From positions 1-64,000 of the forward strand of contig JAGWRO010000024.1 in NCBI GenBank assembly GCA_028876495.1: a stretch of 64,000 nucleotides of DNA, given 5' to 3'. A program made the translations under genes and the position numbers. Below, one piece after another: positions 16,553-26,343 of the stretch (positions within the stretch are counted from its first letter, which is position 1; each line of letters starts with the position of its first letter). Under the pieces are notes generated by a model. It was not told the origin of the DNA. It saw only the letters and a program-made list of their open reading frames with translations, and ran no database searches. The DNA is from Bacteroidota bacterium. Its GTDB lineage: Bacteria; Bacteroidota; Bacteroidia; Chitinophagales; Chitinophagaceae.

Positions 16553-17902
16553 ATGAAAACATTCATTTTACTGCTGTCTTTAATTTGCTCAGGCAGCCTT
16601 TCAGCACAAAAAACGAGTGACCTACTAAAACAGCAGGCAGGAGAAGGCGTAAAGGAAGGCGCTTCCATTGCCACCCAAAAAACAGCAGATAAAGTCACCG
16701 ACAAAATATTGGGTAAATTGTTCAGCAAAAAGAATAAGAATAAAAATTCCAATAAGAATAGCAACAGCACAACTGCCGGCAACACTACCGCGCAGGCGGC
16801 TCCTTCCGCTAGCAACAGTGCCAATATCAGTTCCACCACCGTTTCAGACAACATCGCTACACCCGGAGGTACAATCAAAACTTACAGCAAATATGATTTT
16901 GTGCCGGGTGCAAAAGTGTTGGCCTATGAAGATTTTTCACAGGATGCCATCGGCGACTTTCCACTAAAATGGAATACCAACTCGGCAGGTGAAATTGTTA
17001 CCGCTTCAGGCCAAACAGGCAATTGGCTGATGCTTAACAAAAAAGGAATATTTATACCTGAATTTATCAACAACCTGCCCGATAATTTTACCCTTGAATA
17101 CGACCTTATTTACTTAGGAGGCAATTACCTTCCGTCTCTACAGTTACTGTTTTTATCTGCCGGTAATGGTAAGGATGGCAAGCAGGTTTTGAATGCGGAT
17201 TTTGGTTACAACAAGAGATCGGGCGTGAACCTCGGTATGCAACCTATCCCCCGCGACAAAGGGGGCATCGCCACTATTGACGCTTTCCAGGACGGAGAAA
17301 AAATGATGGGCAACCAAATCCAGTTTCAAAACGATGGCAACTCTAAAATAAAAGTTTCCATCTGGCGGCAAAAGGAACGCCTGAGGGTTTACCTGGATCA
17401 GAATAAAGTATTTGATCTGCCAAAGGCATTCCCTGCGGGCAAAACGTACAGCACGATGTTGTACCAGATTTTGGGCGACTTTATAGGAGGAGAAGAATAT
17501 CTCATCAGCAATATAAAACTCGCTATTGGAGATCCGGACACACGAAACAAATTATTAACCGAAGGAAAATTTTCCACCACGGGGATATTGTTTGATGTAA
17601 ATTCTGCTGTCATCAAACCTGAATCTTACGGCACCTTAAAAGAAATTGCCGGCGTATTGCAGGACAACACTAATGTAAAAGTAAAGATCATTGGCCACAC
17701 AGACAGCGATGGCGACGCCGCACAGAACCTGGCACTTTCCCGCAAAAGGGCGGAAGCCGTAAAATCAGCTTTAACTAATGAATTTAAGATTAACGCCTCC
17801 AGAATTGAAACGGATGGCAAAGGCGCTTCTGATCCGGTAGCTGATAATAAAACGCCGGAAGGCAAAGCGCAAAACCGCCGGGTAGAATTTGTTAAGTTAT
17901 AA
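16553..17902 (+). CDS. OmpA-family peptidoglycan-binding protein, paralogue 1
   Basis: A 449-aa exported protein with a signal peptide (MKTFILLLSLICSGSLSAQ). A low-complexity Lys/Asn/Ser/Thr linker follows (about 55-105), then a large beta-rich, lectin-like middle domain beginning YSKYDFVPGAKVLAYEDFS (about 110-315), and a C-terminal OmpA domain (about 340-449). The OmpA domain shows GILFDVNSAVIKPESYGTL, IIGHTDSDGDAAQNLALSRKRAEAVK and KAQNRRVEF, the peptidoglycan-contact residues. It probably sits in the periplasm tethered to the cell wall. It shares the full architecture with 28673-29917. It is translated behind the conserved 105-bp leader. Confidence 0.8.
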   Translation: MKTFILLLSLICSGSLSAQKTSDLLKQQAGEGVKEGASIATQKTADKVTDKILGKLFSKKNKNKNSNKNSNSTTAGNTTAQAAPSASNSANISSTTVSDNIATPGGTIKTYSKYDFVPGAKVLAYEDFSQDAIGDFPLKWNTNSAGEIVTASGQTGNWLMLNKKGIFIPEFINNLPDNFTLEYDLIYLGGNYLPSLQLLFLSAGNGKDGKQVLNADFGYNKRSGVNLGMQPIPRDKGGIATIDAFQDGEKMMGNQIQFQNDGNSKIKVSIWRQKERLRVYLDQNKVFDLPKAFPAGKTYSTMLYQILGDFIGGEEYLISNIKLAIGDPDTRNKLLTEGKFSTTGILFDVNSAVIKPESYGTLKEIAGVLQDNTNVKVKIIGHTDSDGDAAQNLALSRKRAEAVKSALTNEFKINASRIETDGKGASDPVADNKTPEGKAQNRRVEFVKL

Positions 17903-17963
17903 AAACAAAAGTGGATAAAGAAGCAGAAAGGAAAGAAATAGATGAAGGGAATATTCTAAATTT

Positions 17964-20900
17964 ATGGAACAATTTATTGAATTGAAAATTCTCCTTTTCA
18001 ATATTGTTCTTTTGTGCTGTGGAGTAATGGCAAAAGCGCAAACCTTTCCGGATATAAAATTTACCCGCTTAACTGAGAAAAACGGTTTATCAAATGATGG
18101 CGTAACCTATGTAACCCAGGACGATGAAGGATTTATATGGGTAGGCACACACGACGGGCTGAACCGTTTAGATGGTTACCAGGTAAAAAAATTCTACCAT
18201 CATCCTTCAGATGTTCACTCACTGGTGAATAATGATATTGTGAAGGTAATAGCTGGTCCTCAAAAAAACATCGGGATCATCACTAAAGAAGGTTCATGTT
18301 ATTATGATAAAGTGAAAAACTATTTCATAAGCCCGAAGGATAAAAAAGGGAAAGGTGCCGATGGCAACAGTGATGGATATTTTGTGCCGTATTACAACCA
18401 ATTTAATTTATTAAAAGAGCGCCTGCGACTACGACATAACATCATCAATTTCCACAGTAAACAAATCAATTTAAAAGATTTTCAACTCAGTTACGATCAC
18501 CTGTATAAAGATCGGAAAAATAATGTTTGGATTTTGGGAAATCAATTGATTTTGGAAATGGACAGCAATATGCAACAGCTTCTGAACTTATATAAAACAG
18601 ACACTTTTGGCATAATTTCAATGTACCAGGATGCCGACATGAACTATTGGGCAGGCACTTTCCTGGGCGGCCTTCTTAAATTCAGGCCCCAGGATCCCCA
18701 ACCTTTTCACCCAATTCATCTTGCATCCCATGCGTCCATTGTTTATTCAATTACAGAATGGAAAGATAAAAAGAACCGGAGATGGATTGTAACCGGCACC
18801 AACAAAGGCATGATTTTGATAAACCCGGTAACTTATCAGAATAAGTCGTTTCTTCCCGAGAGAGAGAAAGAATTTTCCATACCCGGCAGCGAAGTAAGTT
18901 GTGTTTTTGTTGACCGGCAAAATATTTTGTGGCTCGCTACCAGCGGCGGTGTTGGCTATGTAGAACCGGGCAAGCAACTGATTACCTCGTGGAGTATTTC
19001 ACCGACGGGAGACGAAGTTTCTGACGCCGGCAGCACAGACGGGTCGCAAGCAGGATTTTTCAGTTCTTTTTACAACGACAGTGATTGTTATTGGAGCAGC
19101 AATTTTACTAAACCGGGTTTGATAAAATATGATGACAACGGCAGGATGGAAATGTATTTCAAAAACCTTTGCCCTTCGTGCACGCCGGAAATCCGGGGTT
19201 ATACCAGCCAGGCTTTTGGCATATATCGCCAGCCCAATGGTATTTATTGGTTTTCAACCAATGCAGGTTTGGCAGAATACCAACCGGTTGGCAGGAAATG
19301 GTTTTTTTACCAACCGACAGACGGTTACAGGGAAACGGGATTCAGAACGATAATTCCTTATAACGACAGCTTGCTTTGGATACGTACACGCAATAATGCG
19401 CCTTACGGGATTTATGTTTTTAATACTCACCAAAAAAAATTTATTAAACATTATCATTACGCGGATAGCTGCAGCACCTGCCTGCCCCCTGATTTGATGG
19501 ATATGCTGATCACCAAAAACAAACACATCTATACAACCCCACTCAACCACTTTCTTTATACCTACAATAGTTCGACAGATAATTTTATACCCGTTAAAGC
19601 GGCTAACAATTCTATTGCGTTTCCTGCTACGACTTTTGAATCACTCGCCGAAGATCGATCAGGTAATTTATGGATAGGAACCGTAAATGGGCTTTTTCAG
19701 TTTGATCCCTCTCACAACCGCATTTTAAAAGATTATTCTGCCGATAAAGAATTGGGCGGAGTTGAAATTCTGGCGCTTTGTTTTGATGATGACCAAAACC
19801 TGTGGATGAACACTGAAAGAGGATTATATTGCCTGGTTCACCAAAGTGGCAAGATCTATAATTTTAATACCCATGACGGGCTTCCCGGAAATTCCGTTCC
19901 CGGCTTTTTGGCAAAAGGCAAAAACGGTTACCTGCTTGCCGGCTGTTGGGGAAATGTGATCCATTTTAAACCGTCGGAATTGTTAGAACATTTTCCATCG
20001 GGACAAGTACATTTTTCAGATGCCACGATAATGAACAAAAACTGCTCGTGGCAATATGGAGAAAACAATATTCGCTCACTGACTTTATTACCAGGCCAAC
20101 ATAATTTTTCCGTTGATTTTGCCGTACTCAATTTTGATGGCGAAGCGGGCAACAGGTATTACTATAAAATGGATGGATTGAGCAGTGGCTGGAAAGAAAA
20201 CGAAAACGGGCATTTGTCATTTTATGATTTGCCGCCCGGCAGTTATTTGCTGCATGTAAAAGGGGGCAACAAATATGGCGAAATATTTAAATCGGAAGAC
20301 CTGCTGGCCATCATGGTGAAACCGTTGTGGTGGCAAACCTTGTTGTTCCGCTTGGGTTGCCTGGCCCTGCTGGGTTTGCTTGTATTTTTTCTTTTGAGAA
20401 GAAGGATTCAAAACATAAGACGTGAAGCGGCTTTTAAACAAAAAATTGCCGAAACAGAAATGATGGCCCTGCGTTCGCAAATGAACCCGCATTTTATTTT
20501 CAACAGTCTCAACGGCATAGAGTATTTTATTTTGCATAACGACAAACGACACGCAAGTGTTTATCTCAATAAATTTGCGAGCCTCATAAGAATCATTCTT
20601 TCCAACAGCAGGAAAGATCTCGTTCCTTTTGCCGAAGATCTGCGAACGATCGGCATTTATGTTGACCTGGAACTTTTAAGATTTAATCACAACTTTTGTT
20701 ACGTTACTGATATTGACAAATCCTTACTGGACCTCGATTATCGCGTACCGCCATTATTGATACAGCCTTTTGTGGAAAATGCAATCATTCATGGATTTGC
20801 CCACAGTGACAAGAAAAATCTTGAATTAAAAATATCGGCAAAACCACAGGATGACTATATCCTCTACACCATTGAAGATAATGGTGCAGGGCGCAGCGAA

Positions 20901-21086
20901 GCCTATGCTTACAACAATTTAAATAAGCCCAATCATACCAGCCTTGGTTTACAGATAACACAGGAAAGAATCAGCATTTTCAACCAGCAACACCATGCGC
21001 AAAGCACGATGAATATTGAAGATCTTTACGATGAAAAGCACCAGCCGGCAGGTACACGGGTTACGGTAAAAATTAAAAGCATGTAG
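17964..21086 (+). CDS. Propeller-type sensor histidine kinase (LytS-like output)
   Basis: A 1040-aa membrane sensor. A signal peptide ends near residue 25, followed by Reg_prop beta-propeller repeats (for example GFIWVGTHDGLNRLDGY at about 56-72 and NLWIGTVNGLFQF). Next come a Y_Y_Y-like domain (about 690-775), one membrane segment (about 785-808), a His_kinase domain with the phospho-acceptor in RSQMNPHFIFNSLNG (about 842-856), and an ATP-binding domain with IQPFVENAIIHGF. Such proteins sense periplasmic ligands, often glycans. The gene is followed after one base by its LytTR regulator. It is a classical pair rather than a hybrid HTCS. Confidence 0.85.
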   Translation: MEQFIELKILLFNIVLLCCGVMAKAQTFPDIKFTRLTEKNGLSNDGVTYVTQDDEGFIWVGTHDGLNRLDGYQVKKFYHHPSDVHSLVNNDIVKVIAGPQKNIGIITKEGSCYYDKVKNYFISPKDKKGKGADGNSDGYFVPYYNQFNLLKERLRLRHNIINFHSKQINLKDFQLSYDHLYKDRKNNVWILGNQLILEMDSNMQQLLNLYKTDTFGIISMYQDADMNYWAGTFLGGLLKFRPQDPQPFHPIHLASHASIVYSITEWKDKKNRRWIVTGTNKGMILINPVTYQNKSFLPEREKEFSIPGSEVSCVFVDRQNILWLATSGGVGYVEPGKQLITSWSISPTGDEVSDAGSTDGSQAGFFSSFYNDSDCYWSSNFTKPGLIKYDDNGRMEMYFKNLCPSCTPEIRGYTSQAFGIYRQPNGIYWFSTNAGLAEYQPVGRKWFFYQPTDGYRETGFRTIIPYNDSLLWIRTRNNAPYGIYVFNTHQKKFIKHYHYADSCSTCLPPDLMDMLITKNKHIYTTPLNHFLYTYNSSTDNFIPVKAANNSIAFPATTFESLAEDRSGNLWIGTVNGLFQFDPSHNRILKDYSADKELGGVEILALCFDDDQNLWMNTERGLYCLVHQSGKIYNFNTHDGLPGNSVPGFLAKGKNGYLLAGCWGNVIHFKPSELLEHFPSGQVHFSDATIMNKNCSWQYGENNIRSLTLLPGQHNFSVDFAVLNFDGEAGNRYYYKMDGLSSGWKENENGHLSFYDLPPGSYLLHVKGGNKYGEIFKSEDLLAIMVKPLWWQTLLFRLGCLALLGLLVFFLLRRRIQNIRREAAFKQKIAETEMMALRSQMNPHFIFNSLNGIEYFILHNDKRHASVYLNKFASLIRIILSNSRKDLVPFAEDLRTIGIYVDLELLRFNHNFCYVTDIDKSLLDLDYRVPPLLIQPFVENAIIHGFAHSDKKNLELKISAKPQDDYILYTIEDNGAGRSEAYAYNNLNKPNHTSLGLQITQERISIFNQQHHAQSTMNIEDLYDEKHQPAGTRVTVKIKSM

Positions 21087-21087
21087 C

Positions 21088-21843
21088 ATGACAACAAAAA
21101 GATTAAGGGCGATAATTATAGATGATGAGATGACCAGTTTACAAAACCTGAAACAAAAATTGGTGCAGTTTTGTAAGCCCGTGGATGTGATCGCTGCCAT
21201 TCAAAATCCGGAAGAAGCCATAGTGCTTATCAAAGAACTTCGGCCTGATCTTTTGTTCCTTGATATAGAAATGCCTAAAATGAACGGCTTCAGGATGCTT
21301 GAAGAATTGGGAACCTACGATGCAGAAATTATTTTTACCACCGCCTATAACAATTTCGCCATAGATGCCATGCGCATCAGCGCTTTCGATTACCTGGTAA
21401 AACCGGTATCCATTGAAGAATTGGAAAATGCAGTAAACCGGCTGATTGAAAAGAAATCAATGCAAACGCGTGACCGCCTTAGTGTTTTGAAACAGTCGTT
21501 ACATGAAAATAAAAGCCAGGAAAATAAAATTGCTGTGCCGCTAACTGACGGGCTGCAATTTATTGTGATAAAAGATATCGCAAGGATCGAATCAAGTTCA
21601 AGTTACTCCAGGATTTTCCTTACCAACGGGCAAACGATACTGGTAACTAAATTGCTGAAAGAGTTTGAAGAATTATTGATTCCCTATCGCTTCTTTCGTG
21701 TGCACCACAGCCACCTGATCAATCTCAATTATATCAAAAAATACCTTCGCGGCATCGGAGGCCAGGTGTTGATGGAAAACGGCGACCTGATTGATGTTGC
21801 CCGAAGAAAAAAGGAAGAATTCATCAGCCTGATAAGTATGTAA
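21088..21843 (+). CDS. LytTR-family response regulator
   Basis: A 251-aa regulator. The receiver domain (about 5-125) has the acidic pair IIDDE, the phospho-accepting Asp in RPDLLFLDIEMPKMNGF (about 56) and the TTAYN and YLVKPVS motifs. A LytTR DNA-binding domain (about 145-250) follows, with RIESSSSYSRIFLTNG and FFRVHHSHLINLNYI. It is the partner of the upstream sensor kinase; the start codon lies one base after that gene's stop. Direct-repeat targets could not be identified, but the GH3 glycosidase on the opposite strand is a possible target gene by position. Confidence 0.85.
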   Translation: MTTKRLRAIIIDDEMTSLQNLKQKLVQFCKPVDVIAAIQNPEEAIVLIKELRPDLLFLDIEMPKMNGFRMLEELGTYDAEIIFTTAYNNFAIDAMRISAFDYLVKPVSIEELENAVNRLIEKKSMQTRDRLSVLKQSLHENKSQENKIAVPLTDGLQFIVIKDIARIESSSSYSRIFLTNGQTILVTKLLKEFEELLIPYRFFRVHHSHLINLNYIKKYLRGIGGQVLMENGDLIDVARRKKEEFISLISM

Positions 21844-21940
21844 ATACAGCCAGCAAACTAAGAAATTTTAAAGATTTTTAATTTAGAATTAGAATCCCAG
21901 GCCGAAACTTGTGCATGCAGGTATAATGCAGGTTTCCACT

Positions 21941-22192
21941 TTACAACTTGCCCATTTTCTTCAAAACTCCTCCTGAAAGAATGATCGCTGAACTATCGGC
22001 AATTTGCAGTTGCATAGAATCTATCTGTGCATGTCCAATGTCCAGTATAGAATGGCCTTTCACCTTTGCATTTACTGAATGAATGATCATTGATTCATTG
22101 CTTTTTATATCATTCGATCCCGTTTCTGCGGGAGGTGGGTTATCACCAAAATTTATCGGGCTTCTTTTTTTTGCAGAAGACTCTTTTTGCTT
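21941..22192 (-). pseudogene. Fragment of a GIN/DUF2807-like beta-helix protein
   Basis: On the minus strand an open frame between two stops runs from 22192 to 21941. Its second half reads HSVNAKVKGHSILDIGHAQI and then QLQIADSSAIILSGGVLKKM, a repeating strand pattern like the C-terminal end of DUF2807 (GIN) head domains. There is an ATG at 22090 but no signal peptide or full domain, so this looks like the surviving end of a larger gene. Family assignment is from pattern only. The remaining bases of the 21844-22198 gap show nothing else. Confidence 0.4.
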
Positions 22193-22198
22193 CTACAG

Positions 22199-24133
22199 TT
22201 AATAACTCAGCCCATAACCAAACTTATACAACGGATCTTTTGAATCGTAAGGCACGTCTTCCTTTTGATTGCGTACCGCTTCCATGGAAGAAGGCAACTC
22301 TATGGGTAAATGGCCGCCGGGTTTGTATTTCCCGAAAACCACATCCAAAACTGCAGCATCACTGGCGCCAAAATCTGCGAGTAATCCTTTTGCGTTGGCG
22401 CTGATATCAGGAATTACCGCCGGCCTGTCGAGATAGATATCAACAATAGTCGGTACCGTTTTTAATAAATGCAGAATGCTGTCTTTTTGCAGACCTTTAA
22501 AATCAAGATCGCCATGATGAAACATTTTTGCCATCGGGATGTCTGATTTAACAGGATACCACGGAGTGCTTAAACGAATAATAGCAATATCTGCTTCTGA
22601 AGGTTTTTCTACCACCGTTCCATATTTTGCGGCGGTGGCAGAATCAATATCCTTTACATAAATTTTTAATGAACCGCTTTTTAAAGGCAATATATTTTTA
22701 TCATTTTTTAATAAAGTGATGGCCCGGCGTTGAGATTCTTCACCTGCTTTTACAAATTCAGGCTTGCCTACTATCTGTGTGGCTTTAGAAGCGTCTATAT
22801 ATGGATCATCAAATAAACCCAACTCAAATTTTAACCGCAACAACCTGGTAACTGAACTATCAATTCTTTTCTCACTGATCTTTCCTTCTTTCACCAATTG
22901 CACCACCACTTCAGGAATATTTTCGCCACCAAACTGATCTACACCGGCATTAATAATTTTTTCTACACGCTGTGAAGAGTCAAGATTTTGAACGCCCCAG
23001 GCACGGGCAGGCCACAATACACCGCCCATGTGCGTATCCGAAACCAAACCCCAGTCGGTACATACAATGCCATCAAAATGCAATTGATTTCTTAAAAGAC
23101 CGGTAATAATTCCTTTGTTATAAGAGAAGCCGACATGCTCATGCGCAGAATCCATTGGCACACCATAATAAGGCATGATAGCAGTAGTGCCTGCAGCAAT
23201 GGCTGCTTTAAAAGGAATTAAATGATAATCGAAATTATTGCCGGGGTATACCTGTCCTTTTTGAAACGGAAAGTGCGGATCAAGGCCCTCAAACTGCGGG
23301 CCGCCACCGGGAAAATGTTTGGTCATAGTTGCCACACTCTCCGAACCTAAAGTATCTGTTTGAAATCCTTCGATGTAAGCTGTTGCCATCTTAGCGGAAA
23401 GTTGCGCATCTTCGCCAAACGAACCGGCGATCCTTGGCCAGCGTGGCTCCGTTGTCGGGCCAACCTGCGGATGTAAGGCTTCGCGAATGCCCACGGCAAG
23501 ATATTCCTGCCTTGCATCATTGGCGAACTCCCGGGTCAGTTTGGCATCGTCTATAGCAGCAAAACCCAACGGCTCGCACCACTGCGAAAACGAAGCCGCG
23601 CTCATGGCAAAAAGATTTTTAGTGAAATGGCTGCGCGGGTCTGAAGCAATGGTAATAGGAATTCCTAACCTTGTTGAATCTTCTGCATATTTCTGCATAC
23701 TGTCGTACCAATGTGCCAGAGCATCTACAGATGGAATGGCCCAGAGATTGAAATGATTCATTTTTTTATCCCTTACCAATTCCATTGCATTGGGTGCAAA
23801 AGCAAACATTCCTTTTCCCGGTTTATTTTCAATGCTTCCATCATCATTTACCCTCGCACCGTTGATGAACATCATACCGGCTTTTTCTTCAATCGTCATT
23901 TGAGAAAGAAGGTCTTTTACTCTTGCTTCAACCGGCTGCCTGCTGTCTTCATATACATCCAGTTTACCATTCTTATTTAAATCACGAAACGTGTATCCAT
24001 CAACGGTTATTAAATGCGATGAGTTGGCTTTTACCTCATCGGGCACTGTATTTTTTTGGGCTGTTTTGCAGGAAGAAATGGCGAGAGAGACAACGGCAAT
24101 CAGCAGCGTTGCGGGAAGGTTTAATTTAATCAT
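22199..24133 (-). CDS. Glycoside hydrolase family 3, lipoprotein
   Basis: A 644-aa lipoprotein with signal and lipobox LAISSCKTAQK (Cys at about 22). The GH3 N-terminal barrel shows MTIEEKAGMMFI, ATMTKHFPGGGPQFEGLDPH (about 260-280) and the catalytic nucleophile Asp in GIVCTDWGLVSDTHMGG (about 345-360). A C-terminal domain follows with KNDKNILPLK and GVLPIELPSSMEAV-like GGHLPIEL. It hydrolyses beta-glucosides or related glycans at the cell surface or in the periplasm; the linkage specificity is uncertain. Its 3' end abuts the GIN-like fragment. Confidence 0.85.
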   Translation of the reverse strand: MIKLNLPATLLIAVVSLAISSCKTAQKNTVPDEVKANSSHLITVDGYTFRDLNKNGKLDVYEDSRQPVEARVKDLLSQMTIEEKAGMMFINGARVNDDGSIENKPGKGMFAFAPNAMELVRDKKMNHFNLWAIPSVDALAHWYDSMQKYAEDSTRLGIPITIASDPRSHFTKNLFAMSAASFSQWCEPLGFAAIDDAKLTREFANDARQEYLAVGIREALHPQVGPTTEPRWPRIAGSFGEDAQLSAKMATAYIEGFQTDTLGSESVATMTKHFPGGGPQFEGLDPHFPFQKGQVYPGNNFDYHLIPFKAAIAAGTTAIMPYYGVPMDSAHEHVGFSYNKGIITGLLRNQLHFDGIVCTDWGLVSDTHMGGVLWPARAWGVQNLDSSQRVEKIINAGVDQFGGENIPEVVVQLVKEGKISEKRIDSSVTRLLRLKFELGLFDDPYIDASKATQIVGKPEFVKAGEESQRRAITLLKNDKNILPLKSGSLKIYVKDIDSATAAKYGTVVEKPSEADIAIIRLSTPWYPVKSDIPMAKMFHHGDLDFKGLQKDSILHLLKTVPTIVDIYLDRPAVIPDISANAKGLLADFGASDAAVLDVVFGKYKPGGHLPIELPSSMEAVRNQKEDVPYDSKDPLYKFGYGLSY

Positions 24134-24194
24134 ACCAGGTTTACGTTATAAATGAGAGTTGAGCGTTAAGAGTGATTCAGCATTAACCCCTATT

Positions 24195-24202
24195 CAAATC
24201 TA
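24195..24202 (-). promoter_or_regulatory. Candidate -7 box for the GH3 gene
   Basis: Read on the minus strand these bases are TAGATTTG, an exact TAnnTTTG, about 62 bases upstream of the GH3 start codon. A clear -33 TTG at the normal distance is not visible, so the call rests on the -7 box alone. Confidence 0.35.
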
Positions 24203-24242
24203 AAAGTAAAAAAATAAAGCATTCGGGTAAAAGTTATCGGAT

Positions 24243-24348
24243 GCATTTCAAATTATCGCCTGTTGGTGGATACCAACTGGGGCAGTCTGCCGTGGGTGGT
24301 GTCCTCCACTGCCCACAAAAAGCACGGCAAAGCGACACTTTGGAATGC
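24243..24348. repeat. MITE-like palindromic element, copy 2
   Basis: This is a 106-bp element starting GCATTTCAAAT (24243-24253) and ending TTTGGAATGC (24339-24348), an imperfect inverted terminal repeat. The interior has CTGCCGTGGGTGGTG facing CACTGCCCAC and AGCACGGCA. The same ends and core occur at 51163-51271 and, without the left end, at 3027-3233. No open frame is present. Confidence 0.7.
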
Positions 24349-24483
24349 AACCCATTTATCCGTTATGAGTTATCAGTTATACTTTAATGTTCAGCATTCG
24401 AAATTCAGCATTCGGTCTTGAAAAGATTGTTGGCGGGACGCCAACAACAGCTTTAGGTGAATAGTGAATTATGAATCAACTAC

Positions 24484-24511
24484 ATTGCCTATTGCCTATT
24501 GCCTATTGCCC
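24484..24511. repeat. Short tandem repeat of ATTGCCT
   Basis: Three perfect and one imperfect 7-base units of ATTGCCT sit in a low-complexity stretch (about 24360-24550) that also repeats CATTCAC and CAGCATTC phrases. The stretch lies between the GH3 promoter region and the end of the lipocalin-like gene and encodes nothing recognisable. Confidence 0.7.
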
Positions 24512-24554
24512 ATTCACATTCACAATTCCCAATTCACCATTGCCCATTCACCCT

Positions 24555-25022
24555 TCAACTGATCCGGTTCCAAATTAAAGTGCGGATAACCGGTTCTCCA
24601 TCAGGAGTAGTGGTTTCAAGTTGAATTACCAGGTTGTCGCCATTTACTCTCACCTCACGCAAAACGGTGATTCCGATATTCGAAGGTGATACAGAGCCAA
24701 TGAGGGTATGCGCTACCGTACCTGTTTTTTCGTTTACTTCGTAGGTGCCGAAATAGGCATCATATCCATCAGAAGCCGTGGTATTGTTTTTGCCCGTTTC
24801 AAATACTTTCTTTTCCAAATGTTCCGACCTTTCGCGCCTCATAAATTGAGCCTCAAAATGATTTTTAGCATAAGAAACAATTCCTATGGGATCAGCGCCC
24901 AAAACAGGATCAATCCTTTTCTGACCATCTTTGGTCCAATCTTCTCTTGATGTTAACCACCATGTTCCCTGTATATCTTTAGCTATGTTGCCTGAAGGTG
25001 GGGGAAGAATAGAAATACCCAT
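24555..25022 (-). CDS. Lipocalin-like domain protein
   Basis: A 155-aa protein without signal peptide. It has the small lipocalin-like pattern: DIQGTWWLTSREDW near residue 17-30, IGIVSYAKNHFEAQFMRRE (about 47-65), FGTYEVNEKTGTVAHTLIGS (about 91-110) and a closing strand VIRTLIWNRIS. In this family (PF13924-like) the GTW motif closes the barrel. Ligand and role are unknown. It is separate from its neighbours, with low-complexity DNA downstream and about 100 bases of spacer to ackA. Confidence 0.65.
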   Translation of the reverse strand: MGISILPPPSGNIAKDIQGTWWLTSREDWTKDGQKRIDPVLGADPIGIVSYAKNHFEAQFMRRERSEHLEKKVFETGKNNTTASDGYDAYFGTYEVNEKTGTVAHTLIGSVSPSNIGITVLREVRVNGDNLVIQLETTTPDGEPVIRTLIWNRIS

Positions 25023-25123
25023 ATCATTTATTTTTACAATTAAAGATACGGTTTAATCATATTTCCTGATGAGATGTGGTAGCAGTAAACGAAGAAATAA
25101 TTACGATTTTTATTTTCTCTTCA

Positions 25124-26320
25124 TCAATCCAATAAATGATAGCATTGAGTAGCGATTTCCAACTCTTCATTCGTAGGAATTACCAGGATCTTTACGCGGG
25201 AGCCTTCCTGGTTTATTTCATGAAACCCTTTTAAACGGCGGTTATTTTTTTCTTCGTCTAATTGTATGCCGAGGTATTCCAGGTTGGTAGAACAGAGTTT
25301 GCGCATCAGGCGGTCGTTTTCCCCCACTCCGCCGGTAAATACGATCGCGTCCAAACCATTAAGTACAGCAGTAAAGGTGCCTATATATTTTCGGATACGA
25401 TAGGCGTACATGTGGTAAGCGAGCAAAGCCTGTTTGTCGCCGTTTTCAATTTTAGCAATAATGTCGCGCATATCGTTAAGCCCTGTCAGTCCTACCATCC
25501 CGCTGTTGTTGTTCAGCATTTCTTTTACTTTTTCCACTTCGTAGCCCAGTTGGTTTACAAGGTAAAAAATCACCGACTGATCAATATCGCCGGCGCGGGT
25601 TCCCATGATCAATCCGTTCATCGGACCAAAGCCCATGCTGGTATCAACAGACTTGCCGCCCTTAACGGCCGTCATGCTGCAACCATTTCCCAAATGAATC
25701 GTAATGATCTTTGAGTCTGTTTTTTGCAGGTACTCAACTGCTTTTCCGCTTACAAATTTGTGGCTGGTACCGTGGAAGCCGTATACACGTATCCCGTATT
25801 CATAATAAAATTTAGAAGGGATGGCATAACGGTACGCTTCTTCAGGAATAGTTTGATGAAACGCTGTATCAAAAACAGCTACCTGCTTTGCATGGGTAAA
25901 TAATTTTTCAGCTACTTCAATCCCTAAATAATTAGCAGGATTGTGCAGCGGCGCCAGCGGAAATAATTTTTTGATCTTGTCTTTAACTTCCTTTGTAATA
26001 ATGGTAGTTGCTGCAAAACTTTCGCCACCATGCACTACCCGATGGCCTACCACGTGTATCTCTGACGGATCTTTAATAACGCCGATTTCTTTATCAGTTA
26101 AAAGTGCGGCCACTTCCTTTAATCCCACAGCATGATCAGTAATTTTCATTACCTGCCTTTTTACCTGCTCCTTTCCCTCTTTAAAAGTTTTATGAATAAT
26201 GGCGGCATCTTCTTCACCAATTCTTTCCACAATACCACTACAAACTACCGCTTCGGAAGGCATTTCGATAAGCTGGTATTTTATAGAACTGCTTCCTGAG
26301 TTGATAACAAAAATATTCAT
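25124..26320 (-). CDS. ackA: Acetate kinase
   Basis: A 398-aa enzyme converting acetyl phosphate and ADP to acetate and ATP. The family signatures are INSGSSSIKYQL at the N terminus, VGHRVVHGGE (about 87-96), the catalytic VFDTAFHQTIP (about 146-156), GFHGTSHKFVSGKA (about 173-186), IHLGNGCSMTAVKGG (about 203-217) and FTGGVGEND near 327-335. The gene follows pta by 23 bases on the same strand, giving the usual acetyl-CoA to acetate route. The gene order pta-ackA is the common one. Confidence 0.92.
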   Translation of the reverse strand: MNIFVINSGSSSIKYQLIEMPSEAVVCSGIVERIGEEDAAIIHKTFKEGKEQVKRQVMKITDHAVGLKEVAALLTDKEIGVIKDPSEIHVVGHRVVHGGESFAATTIITKEVKDKIKKLFPLAPLHNPANYLGIEVAEKLFTHAKQVAVFDTAFHQTIPEEAYRYAIPSKFYYEYGIRVYGFHGTSHKFVSGKAVEYLQKTDSKIITIHLGNGCSMTAVKGGKSVDTSMGFGPMNGLIMGTRAGDIDQSVIFYLVNQLGYEVEKVKEMLNNNSGMVGLTGLNDMRDIIAKIENGDKQALLAYHMYAYRIRKYIGTFTAVLNGLDAIVFTGGVGENDRLMRKLCSTNLEYLGIQLDEEKNNRRLKGFHEINQEGSRVKILVIPTNEELEIATQCYHLLD

Positions 26321-26343
26321 GCTACAATTTCCGGGATTTTAAT

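Noticed and set aside
22090-22404. Plus-strand ORF over the end of the GH3 gene
   Set aside because: It is a shadow of the GH3 coding sequence on the other strand, without any recognisable pattern.
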